Shown here piece after piece: positions 24,474 to 31,844 of a stretch of 64,000 nucleotides of DNA. The number at the start of each line of letters is the position of its first letter. Within the stretch, counting starts at the first letter, position 1. The translations under genes were made by a program, and so were the position numbers. The DNA lies in the NCBI GenBank assembly GCA_007126035.1, contig SLCC01000086.1:1-64000 (forward strand), written 5' to 3'. Source of the stretch: Gemmatimonadota bacterium. Its GTDB lineage: Bacteria; Gemmatimonadota; Gemmatimonadetes; Longimicrobiales; RSA9. The notes under the pieces were generated by a model. The model did not search any database. It was not told the origin of the DNA and saw only the letters and a program-made list of their open reading frames with translations.

Positions 24474-25480
24474 GGGGCGGGATGTCGACACATCGTTCCG
24501 AGGGTGAGATCCAGGCGTTCCTGGACGACCAGCTCCTGGGCCGGGAGCGGGCGGCCATGGCGCAGCACCTCATGGGTTGCGCCGAGTGTCGCGCCCTGTA
24601 CGACGAGCTTCAGGCGGCCAAGTCCCTGGTCTCGGCGCAGATCGGGCTCCTGGACGTGGATCCGCCGGCAGTTCCCGAGCCGCGAGTCGCGCGGCGGCTG
24701 GCACGGGCGAGCGGGTCCCTGACGAAGGCTGCCATCCTGGTCCTTCTGGCGGCCGGCGCTGTGGCCGCCGCATCCAGCGCTCCGGTCCGGGACTGGGTGG
24801 TCCGGGCGGTGGACCGCCGAAGCGTGCCGGTCAGCCCCGAGCCCACATCCCCGCTTGCGGCGGTGCCAGCGGAACTGGCTGTGGCCCCGGCGTGGATCGA
24901 GGGTTCGGTGCTCGGCGAGGGAGGCGAGGCCCTGCCCTTCGCCCGTCTCGAGGTCCTGGGTGACACCATCTCGGGGTGGAGCGACGATGGCGGCACGTAT
25001 CGACTGGACGGCCTGCCAGGAGAGCGGTGGGTGGTACGTGCGACGCACCCGGGCTATCGGTCGATGGACGAAGAGGTGGTGCTGCCCGAGGAGGGTGGGC
25101 TCGAGCTGGATATACCGCTCGAGAAGCTGCCGGGCCCCACGCCCGAGCCGCTGGAGGGTTTCGAGCCGTTCCGCGTCACCTACACGCTGCCGGTCCTGCT
25201 GAACACGGAGGATGTGACCTCTGCTATCCAGCGCCGCTACCCGCCTGGCCTTGCGGAGCAGAGGTTCGACCGACAGGCGGTGCTCCGGCTGTGGCTGGAT
25301 GAGCAGGGCCGGGTCGCCCGCAGCACGCTGTATCGGTCGAGCGGTCAGAGCCAGCTGGATGTGCTGGCCCTCAGCGCTGGTCGGTTGATGCGATTCAGCC
25401 CGGCCGCCGCCGGGGACCAGCCGGTGCGGGTGATAGTCCTGATGCCGGTCCGGTTCGTACCGCCTCCGGACGAGTCCTGA
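24470..25480 (+). CDS. Transmembrane anti-sigma factor with carboxypeptidase-regulatory-like and TonB C-terminal domains
   Basis: 336 residues. The N-terminus is a zinc-finger anti-sigma domain (H33-x3-C37-x2-C40 in 'QHLMGCAECR'). Residues about 84-103 form one membrane helix ('LTKAAILVLLAAGAVAAASSA'). The outside part has a carboxypeptidase-regulatory-like beta domain (about 142-217, 'GSVLGEGGEALPFARLEVLG', 'DDGGTYRLDGLPGERWVVRATHPGY') and a TonB C-terminal fold (about 235-331, 'RYPPGLAEQRFDRQAVLRLWLDEQG', 'LDVLALSAGRLMRFSPA'). The start overlaps the sigma-factor stop (ATGA at 24470); ATG 24482 is an alternative. It should hold the sigma factor at the inner membrane and release it on an envelope signal. 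A TonB-like domain on an anti-sigma factor is unusual. Confidence 0.88.
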   Translation: MRGGMSTHRSEGEIQAFLDDQLLGRERAAMAQHLMGCAECRALYDELQAAKSLVSAQIGLLDVDPPAVPEPRVARRLARASGSLTKAAILVLLAAGAVAAASSAPVRDWVVRAVDRRSVPVSPEPTSPLAAVPAELAVAPAWIEGSVLGEGGEALPFARLEVLGDTISGWSDDGGTYRLDGLPGERWVVRATHPGYRSMDEEVVLPEEGGLELDIPLEKLPGPTPEPLEGFEPFRVTYTLPVLLNTEDVTSAIQRRYPPGLAEQRFDRQAVLRLWLDEQGRVARSTLYRSSGQSQLDVLALSAGRLMRFSPAAAGDQPVRVIVLMPVRFVPPPDES

Positions 25481-25537
25481 GACGGACCCGGGTCAGGGCC
25501 TGATCCGGAGCTGGTCCCGGCCCGGGGATTCCTGTGG

Positions 25538-25846
25538 CTACGGGCTGGAAGGCCTGGTGCGGCCGGGCGGTGTGGCTCCCGCGGGGCCCTGTTCACCGGC
25601 GTCGGCGGTGCGGCCGTCCACGGCCGCGGCCCAGACGCATTCGGCCTTGAGGCAGACATCCCGTCCCCATTCGTCTTCCAACCAGATGGGCTTGCCCTGG
25701 CGCAGGAGGTACAAAATCCTGCGCTGCAGATCGATGGGCCGGTGCTTCCAGCGGGCGCGGAAGCAGACCGCACCGTCGTCTGTGGCCAGGCGGACTCGGA
25801 CTGTCGGGATCCGGGTCCGCAGCGGGATCTGACGCGGGTAAATCAT
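25538..25846 (-). CDS. Small protein of unknown function downstream of the UDG-like gene
   Basis: 102 residues if started at ATG 25846 (an earlier in-frame start at 25882 adds twelve). 'RIPTVRVRLATDDGAVCFRARWKHRPIDLQRRILYLLRQGKPIWLEDEWGRDVCLK' reads like a compact alpha/beta protein with normal amino-acid composition; the last 25 residues are Pro/Gly-rich. No family recognised. It follows the uracil-DNA-glycosylase-like gene within about 40 bp or less on the same strand, so it probably shares its transcript. Confidence 0.6.
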   Translation of the reverse strand: MIYPRQIPLRTRIPTVRVRLATDDGAVCFRARWKHRPIDLQRRILYLLRQGKPIWLEDEWGRDVCLKAECVWAAAVDGRTADAGEQGPAGATPPGRTRPSSP

Positions 25847-25888
25847 GACGTGAACGGTAGCACCTCCCCCGGCGGGATTCAACCTCCC

Positions 25889-26824
25889 TCAGACGCCGCG
25901 CGATTTCCAGAGCCGATCCAGTTGTGCGTGGCGCGGGCCGACGGCCTGCCGCCATTCGGGCAGGTCGTAGATCCCGGTGGTGGGCGGGGGCCGCCGCACA
26001 GCGGGGGGCCGTATGCCCAGTACATCCGAGACGGCCTCTCGCAGGGCCGTCACGGTCTCCACCATACGTGTGTGGAAGACGGTGCCGGTCGCTGCGTAGG
26101 GGCTCATGTTCTGCGCGCTGGGGTGGAGCAGCCAGAGGAGTGCCGGCGGGCTGGCGCCCTTCGCCCGGTCCGCGGCCCACCGGCCCATGAACCCTGCATC
26201 AGGTGCCAGGGCCGCGGGCCAGTGGGTGGCTTTGCCTCGCGTCAGTCCGGCCGCCTCGAGCCGGTCCCTGGTGGGTAGGACCAGGCGGTTCCCCGTGGCC
26301 GCTCGCGCTGCCGCCACCAGGCTTCGCAGTGCCACGTTGCCCAGGCAGACCACCAGCCGCGGCTGCGTGGCCAAGACCGTGTCTCTCAGCAGGTGCAGGC
26401 TCGATGGCAGGGCGCCCACGGGCGCACGCAGCTCGGCGACTCGCGGCTCCCCGCCGCCACGCGCCGGGAGCTGGTTCAAAGCAGCCACGATGAACGTGGA
26501 GTTCCGGTCGAGCCCCGCGTTGCCGAGCAACACGTCCAGGTTGCCGCCGGCCACATCTCCGCCGAAGGGGATCCGGGTGCCGTGGGCGCCCATGGCGCCG
26601 CTGCCCATGCCGCCGGCGTTGCCTGGCGCAGCCCCCACGAACAGGACCTGGACCCGCCGCCAAGGTCCGTTCCGGCGTGACCACACGATGGAGCGCACCG
26701 CCCGCTCGCCGCCCGGCTCGCGGCAGGGGGACTTGAGCCATTCGTCGCCGACGCAGGACAGGTGGCCCGCGTGGGCCCGGCAGAAGATATCCCGGAAGCG
26801 TTGCTCCTCGATCACGTCGTTCAT
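25889..26824 (-). CDS. Uracil-DNA glycosylase-superfamily protein
   Basis: 311 residues from ATG 26824. Superfamily motifs in order: 'VLFVGAAPGNAGG', which matches the GExPG-type motif A with A-A-P-G in place of the usual Glu; 'RIPFGGDVAGGNLDVLLGNAGL'; 'TFIVAALNQLP' (the N/P positions of the glycosylase second motif); 'LVVCLGNVALRSLVA'; and the terminal 'LWLLHPSAQN' (HPSxxN). It would remove deaminated bases or bind DNA. The missing Glu/Asp in motif A and the insertions mean activity is uncertain. Divergent from the PLP-enzyme gene across about 95 bp. Confidence 0.78.
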   Translation of the reverse strand: MNDVIEEQRFRDIFCRAHAGHLSCVGDEWLKSPCREPGGERAVRSIVWSRRNGPWRRVQVLFVGAAPGNAGGMGSGAMGAHGTRIPFGGDVAGGNLDVLLGNAGLDRNSTFIVAALNQLPARGGGEPRVAELRAPVGALPSSLHLLRDTVLATQPRLVVCLGNVALRSLVAAARAATGNRLVLPTRDRLEAAGLTRGKATHWPAALAPDAGFMGRWAADRAKGASPPALLWLLHPSAQNMSPYAATGTVFHTRMVETVTALREAVSDVLGIRPPAVRRPPPTTGIYDLPEWRQAVGPRHAQLDRLWKSRGV

Positions 26825-26918
26825 GCCGGAAGGTCGAGGCCTCGCAGGCTGCTCGCAAGGCGCGTCCAAAAGTGCTACCCTTACGCCCGACGCCTACGTG
26901 TAACCATTGGAGCGGACG

Positions 26919-28202
26919 ATGAGCGACGAGCGCGAATATCGGCACAGGCGGATAGGCGACAAGGTGTTGCGGCCCGAGACGCTGATGATGGGCTATGGCT
27001 ACGACCCCCACCTGTCGGAAGGTGCGGTGAAGTGTCCTATCTTCCAGACGTCAACGTTCGTATTCAAGAGGGCCGAGGACGGGAAGGCGTTCTTCGAGCT
27101 GGCCTACGGCCTCCGGGAGCGGGAGCCCAGGGAGGTGCCGGGGCTGATATACTCGAGGATCAACAATCCGGACCTGGAGATCCTGGAGGACAGGCTGGCC
27201 ATATGGGACGGCGCCGACGCGGCACTGGTATTCTCCAGTGGCATGTCCGCCATCTCCACGGCGCTCCTGACCTTCCTCCGACCTGGGGATGCCATCGTCC
27301 ACAGCGAGCCGGTGTACGGCGGCACGGAATACCTGCTCCTGAACATACTGCCCCAGTTCGGCATCCGTCGCTATGGCTTCACCGCGGGCGTGCCCGGAGC
27401 CATGGAATCGGCCGTTGAGGAGGCACGAGCGGAAGGGCCCATATCCGTGGTCCTGATCGAGACACCGGCCAACCCGACCAACGCACTGGTGGATATCCAG
27501 GCCTGTCGCCGACTGGTGGATTCGGTCGGCCAGGACCAGGCGCGGCGGCCGGTGCTCGCCGTGGACAACACGTTCCTCGGTCCGCTCTGGCAACGGCCCC
27601 TGGAGCATGGCGCCGACCTGATACTCTACTCCCTCACCAAGTACGTGGGCGGCCATTCCGACGTGATCGCCGGCGCGGTGCTGGGTGGCAAGGAGAACAT
27701 GGAGCAGGTGGCCGGGATGCGTACGATCCTGGGGACCATGGCCGACCCATGGACCGGCTGGCTCCTCATGCGGTCGCTCGAGACGCTCAAGCTCCGTATG
27801 ACCAGCCAGATGAAGAACGCCCGCTACGTAGCCGAGTTCCTCCTCGACCACCCGAAGGTGAGGAAGGTCCGCTACCTGGGGTTCCTCGACGATGACGACC
27901 CGGACCGCGAAATATATCAGCGCCAGTGCCTCTCGCCGGGCGGCACGTTCTCCTTCGAGGTCGACGGCGGCGAGGCGGAGGCGTTCCGGCTGCTGAACGC
28001 GCTCAAGATCGCCAAGCTGGCCGTGAGCCTGGGCGGTACCGAGACACTGGCCCAGCACCCGGCCAGCATGACTCACTCGGACGTCAAGCCAGAGCACCAG
28101 AAGGCGATAGGCATCACGCCCGCCATGATCCGGATCTCGGTGGGCGTGGAGCACCCGGAGGACATCATCGCCGACCTGGAGCAGGCGTTGGAGCAGGTCT
28201 AG
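26919..28202 (+). CDS. Cys/Met-metabolism PLP enzyme (methionine gamma-lyase / cystathionine gamma-synthase type)
   Basis: 427 residues from ATG 26919. Trans-sulfuration family signatures: 'PIFQTSTFVF', 'YSRINNPDLEILEDRLAIWDGADAALVFSSGMSAIST', 'PVYGGTEYLL', 'IETPANPTN', 'LAVDNTFLGPLWQRPLEHGADLILYSLTKYVGGHSDVIAG' with the PLP lysine in SLTKY, and 'ALKIAKLAVSLGGTETLAQHPASMTHS'. The extended 'ELAYGLREREPREVPGLIYSR' loop is seen in methionine gamma-lyase-like members. It works in the cytosol on methionine, homocysteine or cystathionine; sequence alone does not choose among these. The cystathionine beta-synthase-type gene at 37284 is the other sulfur-amino-acid gene here. Confidence 0.92.
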   Translation: MSDEREYRHRRIGDKVLRPETLMMGYGYDPHLSEGAVKCPIFQTSTFVFKRAEDGKAFFELAYGLREREPREVPGLIYSRINNPDLEILEDRLAIWDGADAALVFSSGMSAISTALLTFLRPGDAIVHSEPVYGGTEYLLLNILPQFGIRRYGFTAGVPGAMESAVEEARAEGPISVVLIETPANPTNALVDIQACRRLVDSVGQDQARRPVLAVDNTFLGPLWQRPLEHGADLILYSLTKYVGGHSDVIAGAVLGGKENMEQVAGMRTILGTMADPWTGWLLMRSLETLKLRMTSQMKNARYVAEFLLDHPKVRKVRYLGFLDDDDPDREIYQRQCLSPGGTFSFEVDGGEAEAFRLLNALKIAKLAVSLGGTETLAQHPASMTHSDVKPEHQKAIGITPAMIRISVGVEHPEDIIADLEQALEQV

Positions 28203-28265
28203 GCCGTCCCCGGGGGCCGCCCGGCCAGCCACTCGCTCGGCGCTGACTCTTCCCGGGGCAAGTAG

Positions 28266-28829
28266 CTAGATACTCTTCAGCCGGTCGTCGATGGCCTTCT
28301 GGACGGCGTCCCGGCCGCCGCCGGTCAGGAGGGTGTCGAGCATCTCCCTGGCATCATGGGCCACATCCTCGGGATGCCGCCGTTCGGAAGCCGGCCGGAT
28401 GACGTTGCCGATGGGGAGCAGGGCGAACTGCGGCTCGCCGCCACCGTTCGTCGCTGTCCCTGACGAGCTGTCCACCTCTGAGGGCGGTGCTGGCACGCTG
28501 TCCCGCCACGGCTCGTCCGCCCCTTCCTGCTCGGCCTGGTCGGCCTCCATGGGGAGGACCAGGCAGAAACGGCCGTCGATGTTGCCGTCCTCGTCCTCGC
28601 GGGCGGCCAGGGCAACGGAAACGGGCTCGGAGAGGAGGGACTGGATCGTGTCCATGGCGCCGGCCGCCACCACGCTGCGGGCGATGAGGTGTCCGTCGTA
28701 GTAGTAACCCAGGCCCACCGCCCCGTCGGGCACCGAGTCATGGCGAAGCGACCGGGCTTGCAGGCTTATTGGCGTCGGGTGCGGAATGACGACGAGGTGG
28801 TCCATCATTGTCCAGGATAAGTCCCACAT
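28266..28829 (-). CDS. Protein of unknown function downstream of sucA
   Basis: 187 residues from ATG 28829, or 180 from ATG 28808; the track's longer form overlaps sucA in another frame. 'HLVVIPHPTPISLQARSLRH', 'AVGLGYYYDGHLIARSVVAAGAMDTIQSLLSEPVSVALAARED' and 'EMLDTLLTGGGRDAVQKAIDDRLKSI' are well-behaved protein sequence, separated by an acidic, Ser/Gly-rich linker. No family recognised, no signal peptide. It follows sucA by about 70 bp on the same strand and converges with the PLP-enzyme gene. Confidence 0.65.
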   Translation of the reverse strand: MWDLSWTMMDHLVVIPHPTPISLQARSLRHDSVPDGAVGLGYYYDGHLIARSVVAAGAMDTIQSLLSEPVSVALAAREDEDGNIDGRFCLVLPMEADQAEQEGADEPWRDSVPAPPSEVDSSSGTATNGGGEPQFALLPIGNVIRPASERRHPEDVAHDAREMLDTLLTGGGRDAVQKAIDDRLKSI

Positions 28830-28899
28830 TCGAGTATTCCAGCGGCTTCTCCGCCGCGGACTCTGGTGGCTGGTCGTACCCGCCTTCGTCCACGGAGTT

Positions 28900-31662
28900 C
28901 TACGGCTGTTGCAGCTGCTGTTTCGCGGCGAACGTCTGGCGGACGATCCGTAGCTGCTCCTTGTCGTGTGCCTTCTTGTAGCCCTCCGCCGGGCTGGCCC
29001 GCTCGGGCCGACCGGCGTACCCGAGGCTGAGCCGGCCACCAGCAACGGCCTCGAGGAGGGGCTGGATGAACGACCACGCGCCCATGTTGGCCGGCTCCTC
29101 CTGGACCCAGACCAGCTCGGTGGCCTGGTCATAATGGTCCAGCAGCTCACGCAGGTCCGGCCCGGGGAAGGGGTAGAGCTGCTCGAAGCGGATCAGCGCC
29201 ACGTCCTCAGCCTCCTCGCGCTCGTCGGCGGCGATGAGGTCGTAGTACACCTTCCCGGAGCAGAGGGCCAGGCGTCGCACCGTGTCAGGCCGGTCGGTGG
29301 TTCGCTGGTCGTCCATGATCGGCCTGAACGCCCCGCCGGTCAGGTCGGGTAGTGTGGAGACGGCCTTCGGGTGGCGGAGCAGGCTCTTGGGCGTGAGGAC
29401 GACCAGTGGCCGGGGCTCATCGCTCATGGCCTGGCTGCGTAGCAGGTGGAAGTACTGGGCCGGCGTCGTACAGTTGGCGACTCGCATGTTGTCTTCCGCC
29501 GCCAGCTGTAGGAATCGCTCGAGCCTGGCGCTGGAGTGTTCCGGACCCTGACCTTCGTACCCGTGTGGCAGCAGCAAGGTCAGGCGGTTCTCCTGTCCCC
29601 ACTTGGCCCGGCCCGAGGTCAGGAACTGGTCCAGGATGACCTGCGCCGCGTTGACGAAGTCACCGAACTGGGCCTCCCAGAGCACCAGCGACCGTGGCGA
29701 GGCGGTGCTGTAACCGTATTCGAAGCCAAGTACGCCCGCCTCTGAGAGGGGGCTGTTGTAGACCTCGAAGGGCGCCCCTGCCTCCTCCAGCGCCTGGAGC
29801 GGTGTGTGCCTGTCGCCGGTGCGGGCGTCGGTCAGGGTCAGGTGCCGCTGGCTGAACGTCCCGCGCACCGAGTCCTGCCCGGACAGGCGGACGTGGATTC
29901 CGTCCGCCACCAGCGAGGCGAATGCCAGCGATTCGGCATGTGCCCAGTCGATGCCCTTGCCGGCCTCCAGTGACGTGCCCCTGCGCACGAGCTGACGCTC
30001 GAGCTTGGGATGGACGGTGAAGCCGTCAGGCCAGCTGTGGAGCTGCCGGTCGTAGCCTAGGAGCCGCTCCCTGGCGACGGCCGTCTCCACGGGCCCTTCG
30101 ATGGCGGCTGGTTCCAGGGCCGGCGCTACCGTGGCAGGATCCCCGTTCGCGGACTGCTTCACCTCCTGCTGGACCTGGGTCAGGTGCCGGTAGGCGGTGT
30201 CCCAGATCTCCTGCCGCTCCTCTTCCGTTACCGTACCCTCCTCCATCAGTCGCCCGGCCCACCGGGCCAGGACCGTGGGGTGCTCGACGATCCGCTCGTA
30301 GACGCGCGGCTGGGTGTAGGCCGGCTCGTCGCCCTCGTTATGGCCGAACCGGCGGTAGCCCACCAGGTCGATGAGGACATCGGCCTGGAACCGGGTCCGG
30401 TAGTCCAGGGCCAGCCGGGCCACCGCCAGGCACGCCTCGGGATCGTCGGCATTCACGTGGAAGACGGGGATGTCGAACCCCTTGGCCAGGTCGCTGGCAT
30501 AGTTGGTTGATCTGGCCTCACTGGGCTCGGTCGTGAAGCCGATCTGATTGTTGACGATGATATGGAGCGTGCCCCCGGTCTCGTAGCCGTTGAGCCGCGC
30601 CAGGTTCAGCGTCTCCGCCACGATCCCCTGTCCCGCGAAGGCGGCGTCGCCGTGCATGATCACGGGTAGCACCCGGGCCACGTCCTGGGCCAGCTCAGGT
30701 GTGGAGACCTCGGTCTGACGCGCCCGAGCGATACCCGCCACTACCGGGTTGACGTACTCCAGGTGGCTTGGGTTGGGCGCCATGGAGACGGTCAGCGGCT
30801 GACCCGAGATGGTCGCGTAGGTGCCCTCCGCTCCCAGATGGTACTTCACGTCGCCGGTCCCGGAGCCAGACTGCTGGCCCTCGAACTCGGCCAGAATCCG
30901 CTCATAGGGCTGGCCCAGGACGTGGGCCAGCACGTTGAGGCGACCCCTGTGGGCCATTCCCAACACGACCTCCCGGGCACCCGCTGCCGCCGACCGCTCG
31001 ATCGCCAGGTCCAGCATGGGGATCAACATGTCGTTGCCCTCGACGCTGAACCGCTTCTGCCCCAGGTAGGCCCTGTGCAGGAATTGCTCGAACGCCTCCA
31101 CCTCCGTGAGGCGGCTCAGCAGGCGGAGCTTCTCCTCGCGGCTGAGCGGGCGCCTGTGATCGCCCGCCTCGATCCGGCGGCGCAGCCACTCCCGCCGGCC
31201 CGGATCCTCGAGGTGCTCGTACTCGTAGCCGACAGTGCTGGTATAGGTCTCCCGCAGCCAGCCCAGCACCACCCTCATGCTCACACCCGCCTCGCCCAGA
31301 TCCAGCAGGGAGGCGGGGATCGTTTCCAGCTGCGACTCCTCGATACCGTGGAACGACGGCGCCAGCATGGGGTGCCCCCGGGGCGCGCTGTCCAGCGGGT
31401 CGACCCGGGCGGCGGTGTGGCCGTGGAGACGGTGCGCCTCCACCAGCTCGGCCGCCGCCATCGCCGCCCGGAGCTGGGCGCGGGTAGGCGCGGGTGCACC
31501 GTCGCCAACCGGTATGACGCCCACCTCTTCGGGGCTCAGCCCGAAGACCGCGCGCCAGCGCTCGTCCACCGAGGCGGGGTCACGGGTATACTGCTCGTAC
31601 AGCGCCTGCACGTAGCCGGCGTTGTAGGAGTCGAAGGCCTGCTGGTTCCTTATCTGGCTCAC
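28900..31662 (-). CDS. sucA: 2-oxoglutarate dehydrogenase E1 component
   Basis: 920 residues from GTG 31662. N-terminal E2-interaction segment ('NAGYVQALYEQYTRDPASVDERWRAVF'), then ThDP-enzyme motifs: 'VLGMAHRGRLNVLAHVLG', 'DVKYHLG', 'NPSHLEYVNPVVAG', 'HGDAAFAGQGIVAETLNL', 'HIIVNNQIGFTT' (GDG/NN ThDP motif) and 'GYRRFGHNEGDEP'. The C-terminal half has 'LSGQDSVRGTFSQRH' and 'PLSEAGVLGFEYGYS'. It decarboxylates 2-oxoglutarate in the TCA cycle and passes succinyl groups to E2; sucB and lpd are not in the window. The start region is a tripled 14-bp repeat (see repeat entry). Confidence 0.97.
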   Translation of the reverse strand: MSQIRNQQAFDSYNAGYVQALYEQYTRDPASVDERWRAVFGLSPEEVGVIPVGDGAPAPTRAQLRAAMAAAELVEAHRLHGHTAARVDPLDSAPRGHPMLAPSFHGIEESQLETIPASLLDLGEAGVSMRVVLGWLRETYTSTVGYEYEHLEDPGRREWLRRRIEAGDHRRPLSREEKLRLLSRLTEVEAFEQFLHRAYLGQKRFSVEGNDMLIPMLDLAIERSAAAGAREVVLGMAHRGRLNVLAHVLGQPYERILAEFEGQQSGSGTGDVKYHLGAEGTYATISGQPLTVSMAPNPSHLEYVNPVVAGIARARQTEVSTPELAQDVARVLPVIMHGDAAFAGQGIVAETLNLARLNGYETGGTLHIIVNNQIGFTTEPSEARSTNYASDLAKGFDIPVFHVNADDPEACLAVARLALDYRTRFQADVLIDLVGYRRFGHNEGDEPAYTQPRVYERIVEHPTVLARWAGRLMEEGTVTEEERQEIWDTAYRHLTQVQQEVKQSANGDPATVAPALEPAAIEGPVETAVARERLLGYDRQLHSWPDGFTVHPKLERQLVRRGTSLEAGKGIDWAHAESLAFASLVADGIHVRLSGQDSVRGTFSQRHLTLTDARTGDRHTPLQALEEAGAPFEVYNSPLSEAGVLGFEYGYSTASPRSLVLWEAQFGDFVNAAQVILDQFLTSGRAKWGQENRLTLLLPHGYEGQGPEHSSARLERFLQLAAEDNMRVANCTTPAQYFHLLRSQAMSDEPRPLVVLTPKSLLRHPKAVSTLPDLTGGAFRPIMDDQRTTDRPDTVRRLALCSGKVYYDLIAADEREEAEDVALIRFEQLYPFPGPDLRELLDHYDQATELVWVQEEPANMGAWSFIQPLLEAVAGGRLSLGYAGRPERASPAEGYKKAHDKEQLRIVRQTFAAKQQLQQP

Positions 31663-31692
31663 TGCCTCTGGCTCACTGCCTCTGGCTCACTG
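31659..31692 (-). repeat. 14-bp tandem repeat carrying three GTG starts before sucA
   Basis: Two and a half copies of a 14-bp unit, on the coding strand GTGAGCCAGAGGCA. GTG codons fall at 31690, 31676 and 31662. The first two open 5-codon ORFs (GTG AGC CAG AGG CAG TGA) whose TGA overlaps the next GTG by 4 bp. The third is in frame with SucA. Confidence 0.85.
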
Positions 31693-31844
31693 CCCTTCTC
31701 GATGTCGTGCGACTTGCCGGTTACGGGGGAGTAACTCATCAAGATAGGGACCACCACTTCCCAGATCCAGCGATCGTCGCGCATGTTTCCGCGCTGTGGA
31801 CGGCGCGGGCGCGGCGCGGGCGCTGGCGTGAACGGTGCGGACGC

